In this document: one piece after another, positions 34,498-44,700 of the stretch | How the letters are laid out: every line of letters begins with the position of its first letter | How positions within the stretch are numbered: the stretch's first letter is position 1 | Assembly (NCBI RefSeq): GCF_001939115.1 | Contig: NZ_MQTZ01000020.1 | Location: 1-64,000 of the forward strand | DNA: 64,000 bases | Source of the DNA: Leptolyngbya sp. 'hensonii' | Lineage (GTDB): Bacteria; Cyanobacteriota; Cyanobacteriia; GCF-001939115 | Direction of reading: 5' to 3' | Program-made: the position numbers and the translations under genes | Notes under the pieces: model-generated | The model's database searches: none | The model's input: the letters and a program-made list of their open reading frames with translations, nothing else | What the model was told of the DNA's origin: nothing

Positions 34498-36015
34498 TTA
34501 CCCTTGCTGTCTATGCTGCTGCCGCCATGCCTCGGCTAAAACCCGCATTTTATCGAGATCGTCTGCATCCATACGGTTGAGATTGCCCAGCAGTACGTTC
34601 ATTCGCCCAATGGATTTGAGTTTCTCCTGGTGACGGTCCAGAAAGTCCCAGTAGAAAAAGTTAAAGGGACAGGCTTGCTCGCCCGTGCGATCGTTCGCAT
34701 TGTAGTAACAGTGACTACAATAATCGCTCATCTTCTTAATGTAGTTGGCCGATGCCGCATAGGGTTTGGAAGCCAATATCCCGCCATCCGCAAACTGTCC
34801 CATGCCAATGACATTCGTTTGCATGACCCAGTCATAGGCATCGACAAAAGCGGCGTGGAACCAGCCCTCAATCTCCTGGGGGGAGACACCGACAATGAGG
34901 GCAAAATTGCTCAGCACCATCAACCGCTGAATGTGATGAGCATAGCCAGTCTTCTCTACCTGGGAGAGAATCTGACGCAGACAGTTCAGATTTGTTTGAG
35001 TGCTGTCCCAATAGAACGCTGGTAAGGGCTCAGTGTGATGAAACCAGTTACTCTGGCCATAATCATCCTTTAGATAGTGGTAAAGGCCGTTCATATATTC
35101 TCGCCATCCTAGTACCTGCCGAATAAACCCTTCGACGCTATTTAACGCTAGATTATGATTCAAATAGGCCGTTTCTACGGCTGTAATCACTTCTCTAGGC
35201 TGGAGCAGTCCTAAATTCAGATAGGGAGAAACTAGGCTGTGCCACATCGTTTCTTCCTGGGTCACCATGGCATCCTGCAAAGGACCAAAGGAAGGCAGGC
35301 CGTGGGCGACAAAATGGTCTAAGACTGCCAGGGCTGAGGCTCGAGTTACCCCCCAACGAAAAGGCTCCAGAGCTCCATAGCCCGGAAAATCCAGAGCTTG
35401 CACCTCCTGTATCACCGCTTGGGTAATTGCATCGGGTTCAAACCACAAAGCTGAGGGCGGGTTCAACTGACCCTTGGGCGGTTGGCGGTTTTGCGAGTCA
35501 AAGTTCCACTGACCTCCGATCGGCTGGTCTTGATGCATCAGAATCTTAAATTCTCTGCGGCCTGTCCGATAAAAATCTTCTAATAACAATCGTTTGCGGG
35601 AGGTCGCCCATTGTTGGAAGTCTTCGGTACGCCACAAAAAATGATTGTTGGGTACAAAGTGAAGGGGACAACCCAGTTGCAGGTTATTAATGATTTGTCG
35701 GAAAGGGTGGTTGTTCGGATACATGACCCGTACTTCTGTGATTTTGTTGGCCTGGATCCATTGGTGGAGGGGAGTCCCAAAGTCATCTGCAATGGTGTAA
35801 GTGACTGACCATCCGTCTGCACGCAATGCTGCTGCAAAGTGACGCATGGCTGACCAAATCAGGACTAGTTTTTGCCGATGATAACGGTGCTGTCGTGCAT
35901 AATCGCGAGATTCAATCAGGATTACCGGTGTTTCTCTTTGAGCGCTCTGGCAACTTGCCAGTGCAGATTGCCCAGCCCAGAGTTGGTCTCCTAGTACCCA
36001 AATTCCAGTGGTCAT
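34498..36015 (-). CDS. Iron-sulfur photolyase (FeS-BCP / CryPro, PhrB type)
   Basis: This encodes 505 residues. The N-terminal part (TGIWVLGDQLW) is the photolyase alpha/beta domain and the C-terminal half binds FAD. Four cysteines have the exact spacing of the 4Fe-4S ligands of Agrobacterium PhrB: Cys345, x87, Cys433, x2, Cys436, x12, Cys449. The latter three lie in YCSHCYY and EQACPFN. Members repair (6-4) photoproducts using blue or near-UV light. The start ATG overlaps the stop of the cry-DASH gene as ATGA (36012-36015), so the two are translationally coupled. Downstream, 34203-34497 holds no gene I trust, only two diverged repeat units containing GACGATCGTG. Confidence 0.93.
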   Translation of the reverse strand: MTTGIWVLGDQLWAGQSALASCQSAQRETPVILIESRDYARQHRYHRQKLVLIWSAMRHFAAALRADGWSVTYTIADDFGTPLHQWIQANKITEVRVMYPNNHPFRQIINNLQLGCPLHFVPNNHFLWRTEDFQQWATSRKRLLLEDFYRTGRREFKILMHQDQPIGGQWNFDSQNRQPPKGQLNPPSALWFEPDAITQAVIQEVQALDFPGYGALEPFRWGVTRASALAVLDHFVAHGLPSFGPLQDAMVTQEETMWHSLVSPYLNLGLLQPREVITAVETAYLNHNLALNSVEGFIRQVLGWREYMNGLYHYLKDDYGQSNWFHHTEPLPAFYWDSTQTNLNCLRQILSQVEKTGYAHHIQRLMVLSNFALIVGVSPQEIEGWFHAAFVDAYDWVMQTNVIGMGQFADGGILASKPYAASANYIKKMSDYCSHCYYNANDRTGEQACPFNFFYWDFLDRHQEKLKSIGRMNVLLGNLNRMDADDLDKMRVLAEAWRQQHRQQG

Positions 36016-37487
36016 TGCAGGGGATGGTCTTCCGTAGATTTGATCGCAGCCTGATAGATCTTCTCATGCACTCGAATGGACTCAAAAAAGTCAACGATCG
36101 GGCGGGGATAGTCTACCCCTAGCCTGACACCATAACGCTTCTGGTCTTCTACAGATAACCGCCAGGGCTCATGCACGCTATGGCCAGGAATCGCTGCTAG
36201 TTCGGGGAGCCAGTGCCGGAGATACGCCCCTTCAGGATCGTAGTCTCTGGACTGCTTGGGAATATTGAAATAACGAAACCCCCGTGCATCATTGCCAATC
36301 CCAGTGGTGTAGTTCCAATTACCCCAATTGCTACAAACATCGTAGTCAATCAACAGAGACTCAAACCACTCTGCACCCATCTGCCAATTCAGGCCTAGAT
36401 TTTTAGTTAGAAAGCTAGCAACATTCTGCCGTCCCCGGTTGGACATAAAGCCAGTTGCAGCTAGCTCTCTCATATTGGCATCAACTAAAGGGAACCCAGT
36501 TTTCCCAGTTTGCCAGAGCCTGAAGCATTTCCAGTCCTCACACCAGGGAATTTTGATCCCACGCAATCCCGATCGGCGAAAAATTTTATGGCCATGTTTG
36601 GCACCCATCAAGCGAAAGAAGTCGCGCCAAAGTAACTCGAAGATTAACCAGTAGGTCGAATCATTCTGGATGCACTGGGTCTCATAGTCTTTGATCTGTG
36701 TGTAGATCATTCGGGGCGAAAGACATCCCAAAGCCAGCCAAGGAGAGAATTTAGAGGAGTAATCAGCGCCCAGCATTCTATTACGAGTTTCTTTATAAAC
36801 TTGGAGGCAGTTCCCTGTCCAAATATAGTGATTTAATCTGGCCAGACCCGCTGTTGCGCCGCCCTGAAAGTGCAGCCCTGCTCGGGCATCCATGTCTGGC
36901 CTCTCTAGGCCCAGTTCTTGTAAGGAAGGCAAATCCCCAAATGCCACATCAGGTAGACCTGGCAACCTTGGGGGAGTGGGAATCTCGTTCCGGACGATCG
37001 TCCGGTTTTCAACCAGTTGGCGAAATTTAGTGAACAGCTCCGGTGTTGTAGCGATCTTGAAGGGCAGATCATCGGGGTGATAGAGTGTCATGCCCCAAAA
37101 ACGATAAACCTTGACCTTCAAGACAGACAAGGCTGTTTCCAGTGCTGCTTCTACTGCTAGTTCCTCTGAGGTGACTTCACCCTGAAAATAGACTGCGTCT
37201 ACGTTTAACGCCCTCACTAAACCAGGAATGATTGCTTCTGGCCATCCCTTATACACTAGTAAATTGCTACCCAACTGGCAAAGAGATTGGCGCAAATCAG
37301 CGACACTTTCGAGTAGAAATTGAGCCCGAAAAGCACCCGTTTTAGGAAAGCCAAAAGCAGTTGTAGAAAATTGACGAGGGTCGAAGCAGTAAACAGGAAT
37401 AATTTGGGTCGCTTGTTGGAGTGCTTGAGTCATGGGCTCATGATCCTGCAAGCGTAAATCATTGCGATACCAGACCAAATTGATCAT
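36012..37487 (-). CDS. cryDASH: Cryptochrome DASH
   Basis: This encodes 491 residues. The N-terminal domain opens INLVWYRNDLRLQDHEP, and the FAD-binding half shows SKFSPWLALGCLSPRMIY, GKTGFPLVDANMRELAATGF and NWGNWNYTTGIGND. The last motif, with RGFRYFNIPKQSRDYDPEGA, is typical of cry-DASH. These flavoproteins repair pyrimidine dimers in single-stranded or loop DNA and can have signalling roles. It is the first gene of a two-gene unit with the iron-sulfur photolyase. A MITE-like repeat begins 18 bases upstream of its start codon, so its promoter probably overlaps or lies beyond that repeat. Confidence 0.94.
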   Translation of the reverse strand: MINLVWYRNDLRLQDHEPMTQALQQATQIIPVYCFDPRQFSTTAFGFPKTGAFRAQFLLESVADLRQSLCQLGSNLLVYKGWPEAIIPGLVRALNVDAVYFQGEVTSEELAVEAALETALSVLKVKVYRFWGMTLYHPDDLPFKIATTPELFTKFRQLVENRTIVRNEIPTPPRLPGLPDVAFGDLPSLQELGLERPDMDARAGLHFQGGATAGLARLNHYIWTGNCLQVYKETRNRMLGADYSSKFSPWLALGCLSPRMIYTQIKDYETQCIQNDSTYWLIFELLWRDFFRLMGAKHGHKIFRRSGLRGIKIPWCEDWKCFRLWQTGKTGFPLVDANMRELAATGFMSNRGRQNVASFLTKNLGLNWQMGAEWFESLLIDYDVCSNWGNWNYTTGIGNDARGFRYFNIPKQSRDYDPEGAYLRHWLPELAAIPGHSVHEPWRLSVEDQKRYGVRLGVDYPRPIVDFFESIRVHEKIYQAAIKSTEDHPLQ

Positions 37488-37504
37488 GCTGAGAGTTGAA
37501 AATT

Positions 37505-37604
37505 AGGATCACGAATTGAATAAGATGAACAATTGGGGTGCAGGAGCAACGCCCCTGCTTGGGGGCGAAGCCCCAAACCCCTACTTTATTTAGTTTTCGA
37601 TCCT
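37505..37604. repeat. MITE-like repeat, copy B (100 bp)
   Basis: It is the same family as 15223-15304: left end AGGATCACGAATTGAATAA, and right end whose complement reads AGGATCGAAAACTAAATAA. It differs by an 18-base insertion that adds the GCAGG...CCTGC hairpin half to the core. It lies just upstream of cry-DASH. Confidence 0.75.
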
Positions 37605-37690
37605 GAGGGACTGTTGGAACGGTTCAGATTCCGGTAGCCCTCAGGGCTAAAGTTGCAGCTACTAGAGCAAAACTACTGTTCCGTCAGGAA

Positions 37691-37720
37691 AATTTTGACG
37701 GGTCGAAGACCCGCAAAATT
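37691..37720. terminator. Strong bidirectional terminator-like hairpin
   Basis: AATTTTG and CGGGTC (separated by one bulged A), loop GAA, then GACCCGCAAAATT form a 13-bp stem with an AT-rich base. On the minus strand it lies 73 bases after the substrate-binding protein stop and is followed by TTTT. A second inverted repeat (TAGCCC-TCA-GGGCTA) lies at 37635-37649. Confidence 0.6.
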
Positions 37721-37754
37721 TAACCCCAATCAACAACCTGGATTTTGGCTGCCC

Positions 37755-37771
37755 GTCAATCATTGATTGAC
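37755..37771. terminator. 8-1-8 inverted repeat after the substrate-binding gene
   Basis: GTCAATCA-T-TGATTGAC is a perfect inverted repeat starting 22 bases after the minus-strand stop at 37793. It may stop or stabilise the transcript, together with the hairpin at 37691-37720. Confidence 0.4.
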
Positions 37772-37792
37772 TTACCACTAGCCTGTGTGAGT

Positions 37793-38890
37793 TCATTGGG
37801 AACGGCTCCAGAGCCGCTTAATCTCTTCCAGGGTCTGGGTGTTTGGGGTTTGGGCTACCTGGCCGGGTGGAGCCATCTGGGCTCCGGGAACGTTCTGATT
37901 CCAGGGGCTATTGGGGACAGATTTCAGATCAATATTACCGACGACAGGTCGGAAGCCATACTGAACAAAGACGGCCTGTTGCTCCGGTTGGGTCAGGAAG
38001 TCCAGAAATTTGCGGGCTGCATCAGCCGTGCTCCGATCGACCTGGCGACGGGCAATGACTGCCGTGGAAACGGTCTCGATCGTGGGATTGAGATAGTAAA
38101 TCTGGTATGGCTTGCCCTGGTTGGCCCCCGATTGCTGCCAGCGATAGAGGGCAATGCTTTCGTAGACCGTGGCCACATCGGCATCATTAGGACCCCGGCT
38201 GATGAACTCCTGCAGCAACACGTCCGTGGAGCGGGGCGGCTGGTAAACGGATTTGTGCACCAGGCTGAAGAGCGATTGTACGGTGGGCTGACCCAGGTTA
38301 GCGGGAGTGATCGGACTGTTCCCCAGTTTATTCTGACTCCAAAGGGTCATGGTGATCTGGCCGCTGTTCGATCGTTCCGGATCCGTCATCAGAAAATCGA
38401 AGTTGCCCCAATCCGGCTGGCCCCCGATCGCACTCCAGTTCCCTGTCTGCATGGCCTGTTCCAGCCGTTCCCAGCGAAAGGTGTTGTCTGGAAAGAGCAC
38501 CTTGCCCCGATCGTTCCAGGCAATGGCCACCAGGAGGGTTTTCGCTACTGGGCGTGGACTGTCATAAAATGCATCCGCGTTATTCTGTGCTTTCCAGCGC
38601 GCATTCATCTCGACCAGCAGTTCCCCATTGGCTGGAATGAGCACCGTTGGCTTAAAGTCATTTTTGTCATCCAGGTAGCGATTCACCACATCCTGCGACC
38701 CCTGGAATTTGAGTTCCAGCATGATGTCTGGGTTTTTCTGTTGAAACTTTTCTCTCAGGGCAGTCAGGGGCTCCTGGAGTTCGGTGCCAGCGACAACGGT
38801 AATCGTCCGACTCAGACCTGGCAGGGGGGCATAGGCCAGCCCCAAGGCGACGGCAATGATTCCCAGAGAGACGATCGGCTTGGTTTTCAT
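37793..38890 (-). CDS. Extracytoplasmic substrate-binding protein
   Basis: This encodes 365 residues from the ATG at 38890; GAGGAG lies 6 bases upstream. A signal peptide opens the protein (PIVSLGIIAVALGLAYAPLPG, about 5-25). The mature part is a type II periplasmic-binding-protein fold: TITVVAGTELQEPLTALREK, NGELLVEMNARW and FLTQPEQQAVFVQYGFRPV. It is related to the bacterial extracellular solute-binding families for sulfate, molybdate and similar oxyanions. It is the last of three genes with a coiled-coil membrane protein and a VWA lipoprotein that carries a similar domain. No permease or ATPase is nearby. Confidence 0.85.
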   Translation of the reverse strand: MKTKPIVSLGIIAVALGLAYAPLPGLSRTITVVAGTELQEPLTALREKFQQKNPDIMLELKFQGSQDVVNRYLDDKNDFKPTVLIPANGELLVEMNARWKAQNNADAFYDSPRPVAKTLLVAIAWNDRGKVLFPDNTFRWERLEQAMQTGNWSAIGGQPDWGNFDFLMTDPERSNSGQITMTLWSQNKLGNSPITPANLGQPTVQSLFSLVHKSVYQPPRSTDVLLQEFISRGPNDADVATVYESIALYRWQQSGANQGKPYQIYYLNPTIETVSTAVIARRQVDRSTADAARKFLDFLTQPEQQAVFVQYGFRPVVGNIDLKSVPNSPWNQNVPGAQMAPPGQVAQTPNTQTLEEIKRLWSRSQ

Positions 38891-38914
38891 CGGTTGCTCC
38901 TCTTGCGGCGGCAA

Positions 38915-39643
38915 TCAGGTTCGTTCGACCAGTAGATCCACATTTTCCTGGAACAATTTCAACTCATCACCCAGGGTTTGTAGGTCTTCCACCACTGCTG
39001 TGTCCTGGAGATTGGCAGTCCGGAGCTGGTTTTGCATGGATTGCAGCACACCAGCCGAGTCAAAGATCAGGCGGGCAAGGCTGACCACCTGTGCTTCACG
39101 GGCATCCTGACCCTGTTGGGCCAGTTGAATGTTGTGTTTCAGGCTCTGGGTCAACTGCAGGAGTTGCTCCCGAGCCGGGCCATCGACGGTTTTGCGTAAG
39201 CGATCCTGGGCTTTGTGGAGCTGGTTTTGCAGATCGGTGGCTGAGAGCAAGGAGGCAGAACCCCGAAACTTATGGGCTAATTCGTCAATTTTGTTGGGGA
39301 GTTCACAGGCCCGATCACAAGCATACTGCACCACCGATAACAGCTCCATTTGGGTGGAATGGGTTAGTAGACGGCTGGCCTCCGATCGCAAATCATGGGC
39401 TCTGGCTGCCAGGGCTCTTGCCTGTTCCTTGGCAGCCAGAATTTCCCGTTCCAGGGCCGGGTTCTCCAATCCCAGGGTTTCAGGTTCCCGGGCCTTCAGA
39501 ACGAGGGCTCCTACGGTTGCGACTGCTGCCGATAGGGGAAGTACCACAGCACCCGGTAAGTTGACAATACGCACGCCTACCACCAGGAGAATGCCACCTG
39601 CCAGCACAGCAAGGGGATAATGGAGAGGATTGGCCAGTTTCAT
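38915..39643 (-). CDS. Membrane protein with coiled-coil tail
   Basis: This encodes 242 residues. Two N-terminal membrane helices (YPLAVLAGGILLVVGVRIV; GAVVLPLSAAVATVGALVL) are followed by a predicted all-helical, coiled-coil region (LEREILAAKEQARALAARAH; NKIDELAHKFRGS; QLLQLTQSLKHNIQLAQQGQ). It is the middle gene of the three-gene cluster, 24 bases ahead of the substrate-binding gene and 34 bases after the VWA gene. It may anchor or connect the two extracytoplasmic proteins to the inner membrane. I do not recognise the family. Confidence 0.72.
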   Translation of the reverse strand: MKLANPLHYPLAVLAGGILLVVGVRIVNLPGAVVLPLSAAVATVGALVLKAREPETLGLENPALEREILAAKEQARALAARAHDLRSEASRLLTHSTQMELLSVVQYACDRACELPNKIDELAHKFRGSASLLSATDLQNQLHKAQDRLRKTVDGPAREQLLQLTQSLKHNIQLAQQGQDAREAQVVSLARLIFDSAGVLQSMQNQLRTANLQDTAVVEDLQTLGDELKLFQENVDLLVERT

Positions 39644-39677
39644 AGCTCAGGCTGTACAGGGTTGGATGGGGAGACCA

Positions 39678-41417
39678 TTAAAACTCAACTTGCAGGTCAC
39701 TCAGGACCCGTTCAATGGTGGCAGGGTCTCCCTTAGAGTAGTATCCCCCATTGAAATCAGCAATGGTTTTCAGGGCCTGGGGATCAAACTCGCCCTCTCC
39801 GCCATAACCAATGGTAAAAACAGCGATGCGGGGGGCATCCTCCGATTGAAATCCTGTTTTTTTCAGCTCCCTGCCGAGTTGATCCAGGGTGATTTGAGAC
39901 CCCTGATCCTCTCCGTCCGTCAGGACGACGACTGCATTAATAGCGTCGGGGCGCAGATTTTGCTGTAACCAGTTACGGGCATAGAGGGAGGCATCATAGA
40001 GGCGTGTGCCTCCCTGGGCCTGCAGGCTACTCACAAAAGCTAACCCCTTTTCCCGCCCGCTCGGAGTGCCATCGATGAATACCGGTTCTCCAATATCAGA
40101 GCTAAACCGAACTAAAACGGTTTTCTCTTTGTCCCCCAGGTTTTCGATATAAGTTTTGAGGGTATTTTGCATGGCAATGATTTTGTTGCCTTGCATGGAA
40201 CCAGAGGTATCGACGACTAGCACCACCTGAGAGGGTTTCTTGGTGACCTCCCGCCAGGATTTCAGCATGGCATTCACGACTTCGGGCTGGGGAGGGCGAT
40301 AGGAGTCGTAGGTGGGTTGGGTACTGACGCCATAGTCTGCCGTGAACTTAGGACCGGGGGGAACGCCGGGTACTCCTGGGCGCAGGCCCAGGCTGGTGGC
40401 AATTTGCTGAGTTTCGGGAGATTGGAAAAAGGCAATGACTTTTTCTGCGGCTGCCTTCTCATCGGGATTAATCCAGGGAGCGGTGGCCACGATCGCCCGC
40501 ATATTGGAGGAGAAAGTGGCTTTGGGGTAAACGGCCTCGTAGCGAGTCTGCCCCGGCTGCAGGCTAGAGTTAGCTGCAATCACCGAGGACTCGTACACCG
40601 ACCCCATGGAGGCCCAGAAAGGACCATTTTTCACCATTGCTTTGGCTAAGGAATTGGTGGAGATGCCGTAGCGGGTCACCTTTTTCTGAATTTGTTGAAT
40701 CTGGCTTTGATACGTTGCTACATCAGCAACTGTCAATTGATCTGGGCGCTTCCCGGAGATGGAGGCATACTGGGCCACCAAGGTTTGCAAACCAGAGTTC
40801 GATCGGGTGGGTGCTGTCTGTACGTAGTGTACGGTCAAAGGTGGACTGGATGACTCCATCTCCTTGTGGGTTTTGGCAGTGACCAGAGCCTTAAACGGAT
40901 CAGGCAATTTGCGCAGGCCCGCAGCCACATCGGGTTGAGCCATAAACACCATGGGGCTGTTGGCCAGCAGGGGAGAGTCGGTTATTTCGGGGATATACCG
41001 CTGTCCTGGGAACAGTTGATTCATCTGATAAATCAACTGGCTCTGGTAAATTTCTCCATCCACTGAAACGAGGGTGGGAAAATCAGGTGAGTCAGCCGGT
41101 AAGGTTCCCGACTTAAACTGCTGAGCCAGGGTTATCACCGTTGTCACCACATCGCCACTGCCCCGCGCCTCACATTCAACGTAAAAAGATTTGCCATTCT
41201 CCAGTTTGGGTTGTTGCTGGTTATATTTTTGGGCGGCTTGATGGCAAAAATCTTCCAGGGCACTGCCGACCAGAATCTTGACCGGAAACCCTGTTTGGGT
41301 GGGTTGGGTTTGGGATTGATTAGCATTTTGCTCGTTGCAGCCAGCCAGTAAAACAACACTGAGGGCAACTGCCAGCCGAGTCGTTAACCTGCGAAACTTT
41401 GGGATCATGGAAGTCAT
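39678..41417 (-). CDS. Lipoprotein with substrate-binding and von Willebrand A domains
   Basis: This has about 579 residues from the ATG at 41417; a nearby ATG at 41408 is possible. A lipoprotein signal ends in LLAGC (lipobox). Residues about 40-340 form a periplasmic binding protein fold (VKILVGSALEDFCHQAAQKY; VTRYGISTNSLAKAMVKNGP). The C-terminal VWA domain has a full MIDAS: VVLVVDTSGSMQG and a downstream VVVLTDGED, so divalent-metal-dependent binding is likely. The fusion suggests ligand binding coupled to protein-protein contact in the periplasm. It begins a three-gene unit with the membrane coiled-coil protein and a second binding protein. Confidence 0.86.
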   Translation of the reverse strand: MTSMIPKFRRLTTRLAVALSVVLLAGCNEQNANQSQTQPTQTGFPVKILVGSALEDFCHQAAQKYNQQQPKLENGKSFYVECEARGSGDVVTTVITLAQQFKSGTLPADSPDFPTLVSVDGEIYQSQLIYQMNQLFPGQRYIPEITDSPLLANSPMVFMAQPDVAAGLRKLPDPFKALVTAKTHKEMESSSPPLTVHYVQTAPTRSNSGLQTLVAQYASISGKRPDQLTVADVATYQSQIQQIQKKVTRYGISTNSLAKAMVKNGPFWASMGSVYESSVIAANSSLQPGQTRYEAVYPKATFSSNMRAIVATAPWINPDEKAAAEKVIAFFQSPETQQIATSLGLRPGVPGVPPGPKFTADYGVSTQPTYDSYRPPQPEVVNAMLKSWREVTKKPSQVVLVVDTSGSMQGNKIIAMQNTLKTYIENLGDKEKTVLVRFSSDIGEPVFIDGTPSGREKGLAFVSSLQAQGGTRLYDASLYARNWLQQNLRPDAINAVVVLTDGEDQGSQITLDQLGRELKKTGFQSEDAPRIAVFTIGYGGEGEFDPQALKTIADFNGGYYSKGDPATIERVLSDLQVEF

Positions 41418-41589
41418 TGGATTACAACGGGACTGTTTGTGGAGTCTGTATTCAGCGTTACATCCGTTAAATAACACTCCTAGCTTTCATGGTAATACAG
41501 CACCTCGATCGGATAGGACCCGAATTTTTCGTGAAGGATTGGGGCAGGTCATAGGGTTCAGTTGGGCGAGGGGAGTCGATCGGGCAACC

Positions 41590-41656
41590 TTGGGTTAGCA
41601 AAACCCAACGGCTAGTTCGGACAAGGCTTGCAAGAGTTTGGGCAGCCAAGCTCTTG
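41590..41656 (+). other. Two hairpins in the leader of the hybrid kinase gene
   Basis: The 41418-41744 gap separates divergent genes and contains no credible gene. Two hairpins lie close together: TTGGGTT-AGCAA-AACCCAA (41590-41608) and CAAGAG-TTTGG-GCAG-CCAAG-CTCTTG (41631-41656, closed by one wobble pair). They are 89 bases before the kinase ATG. They may be leader-RNA structure or DNA-level signals; no riboswitch class is recognised. Confidence 0.4.
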
Positions 41657-41744
41657 ATTGTAATGTTTTGAAGACGATTTGGGGTGGGGCTAAGGGGATT
41701 ATTAGATCATAAGAAACATAACTGATTGAAGCAGGAGCACTTCC

Positions 41745-44700
41745 ATGAGGTTCACCTCCACAATTGCTTTACCTCAAGGTGAGGATCTGTTCGCTGCGAT
41801 CGTTCATCCCCTTCATACCGCTGCCCCTGCAGATGTCGTCCAGGACGTGATCGCCCAGATGCATGCTGGGAGGATGACCTGCGATCGGTCCCGCAACGTA
41901 GAGACTGAATCCCCTCTGCAGCAGGCCCAAGGGCAGCAGAGTTGTGTGTTGGTGCTGGAAGACAATCGCTTGGTGGGGATTTTGACTGAGCAGGATCTGG
42001 TTAGTCTTAGCGCTTCAGGGCAGAATCTGGCCCAGGGGACGATCTCTGAGGTCATGTCTGCCCCAGTGTTGACCCTCAATGTTTCAGACTGCACCGATCT
42101 GTTGGTGCCCATCACGCTATTTCAGCGCCACGCTATCCGCCACTTGCCCTTAGTGGATGATCAGGGGGCTGTGGTGGGATTGCTCACCCTCGATAGCCTG
42201 CAACCCCTGCTAGCCTCGATCGGATTATTGCGCTTGTCTACAATCTCAGAGGTAATGACCCAGACGGGAGCTTACGCCCCATCGACAGCTACCCTGGCTG
42301 AACTGGCCCAGTTCATGGCGACCCATCACGTCAGTGCTGTGGTGATTGTGGAAGAGGGGCCTCAGGGGTCGGGTATCAGCCGTCAGGAGTCCCATATCCC
42401 CCTGATCCCGATCGGGATAGTGACCGAGGGGGATATTGCCCAGTCCTTAGCCCTGGAGCTGGATTTCGCAGCAGTTCAGGCCCACATGATCATGAGTCCA
42501 CCGACTGTAATGGTTGGGCCAGACCATTCCCTCTGGGACGTGCAGCAGTTGATGCAAGCCCAGCCAGTGAATCAGGTGGTGGTCACCGATGAAACCGGCG
42601 GGTTATTGGGCCTGGTTACCCAAGCCACAGTCTTGAGTGTTCTGCACCCAACTGCCCTTTACCGCAGGACGGAGCAGTTAATCCAAGAATTGCAGCAACA
42701 GAAAGACCTGCTGCGAGCCATCCTCGATACCACCCCCAACAAAGTTTTCATCAAAGACTCGGATGGGCGCTTTTTGCTGGTCAATCGGGCCGCTGCTGAA
42801 GCCTGTCACGCTACCGTGGAGAGCATGATCGGCAAGCGGGATGCAGAGTTTTTGTCTGATCCAGCCACCATTGCCCAATTCTTGCAAGAGAATCAGGCTG
42901 TGATTGCCAGTCAACAGCCCCTATTCATTCCGGCAGAAAAGCTATCCTTCGATGGCGAGGAACAATGGTTTCAGTGGCAAAAACACCCCATTACCCTGCC
43001 CGGTGACAACACCCCAGCGGTCCTGGGCATTGGGGTGAATATTACTGAACGGAAGCATGCCGAACAGGAGTTGCAATTGCTCAACCAGGAGTTGGAAGCG
43101 AGGGTGCTGGAACGCACTGCTGCCCTGCAAGCTAGCGAAGAACGGTGGCAGTTAATCCTGCGGGGCACCAACGATGGTATCTGGGATTGGGATCTGACAG
43201 CCAACAAAATTTTCTTTTCCAGTCGCTGGAAACAGATGCGCGGCTTTACTGACGATGAAATTGGCGACTCGCCAGATGAATGCTTAAGCCGGATTCACCC
43301 CGATGATTACGATCGGGTCATGGCTGCTGTGAACGAGCACTTCGCAGGACGCGCAGAGTTCTTTGAAGCTGAGTATCGCACCCAATGCAAAGATGGTTCC
43401 TATCTTTGGGTGCTGGATCGGGGTCAGGCTTTACGGGATGAATCGGGCCAAGCTGTTCGCATCAGTGGGTCTGAAACCGACATCACCCAGCGTAAACTGG
43501 CAGAAGATGCCCTCCGGGACAGTGAACGTCGCTATGCGACTTTGGCTGCAGCGGCTCCCGTCGCTATTTTCCGGTTTGATACCCCGTTCAACTGTGTCTA
43601 TGTCAACGATCGCTGGAGTCAGATGACCGGCAGAACCGTAGAATCCGCCCTGGGGCAGGGTTGGATGGAAGCCTTGCATCCCGACGATCGGGATGATTTG
43701 CTGGCCCAATGGGCTGAAGGCTACAGCCGAGCCATATCCAGATCCCAAATTCTCAACTGCGCTGAGGGCAGGCATCGCCGCCCAGATGGCAGCATTAACT
43801 GGTACTGCGTTCAGGTGGTTCCGGAAATTGATGCGACAGGGGCTGTGCTTGGCTATATTGGGACGTTAACCGATATTACCGATCGCAAGCAGGCTGAAGC
43901 GGCCCTACAAGCCTCTGAGGCTGAGTTGCGTAGTTTATTTATGGCAATGGATGATGTGGTGGTGGTGCTGAATCGGGCGGGCACTTATCTGAAGATAGCC
44001 CCCAACAGCCCTGAGAAACTCTATCTGCCATCTGATAGGTTGCTGGGGAGAAATATTCAAGAGATTTTTTCGACGAAGCAAACGCATCAATTTCTATCTA
44101 CCATCAGGCAAACCCTCGAAACTCAACAGACCCAGGAGTGCGAATATTCCCTTTTAATCCAAGAGACTGAATATTGGTTTAGTGCTAAGTGTTCTCCCCT
44201 GACGGATGAATCGGTTGTTTGGGTGGCCCGAGATATTAGCGATCGCAAGCGCATTGAAGCGCAACGTAGAGAGGTCGAGCTGGCCCTGCAGGACAGTCAA
44301 CATTTTGTCCAACAAATTGCCGACGCATCCCCCAACATTCTTTACCTCTATGACTTGCAATTAGATCGCAATATCTATGTCAACCGGGAGATTGGGATCA
44401 TTCTGGGCTACAACCCAGAAGAGGTTCAAGCCATGGGTTCAAATATGTTCCAAGCCTTAGTCCATCCGGATGATCTCAGTCGGTTGAGGGCATACTATGC
44501 CCAAATTTATGCCGCTCAGGATGGAGACATTCTGGAATTGGAATACCGCATGCACCATGCCAATGGGGAATGGCGCTGGCTCCACAGTCGAGATGCTGTA
44601 TTTAGCCGAGATGCCAATGGCCAGGTCCGGCAAACCATTGGTACGGCTCAGGATATTACGGTGCGTAAACGCCTGGAACAGGAACAAAACCGTCTTCTGG

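Noticed and set aside
37745-38935. 396-residue frame opposite the substrate-binding gene
   Set aside because: It lies entirely antisense to a clear binding-protein gene and its sequence has no known motif. Long antisense frames are common opposite GC-rich genes.
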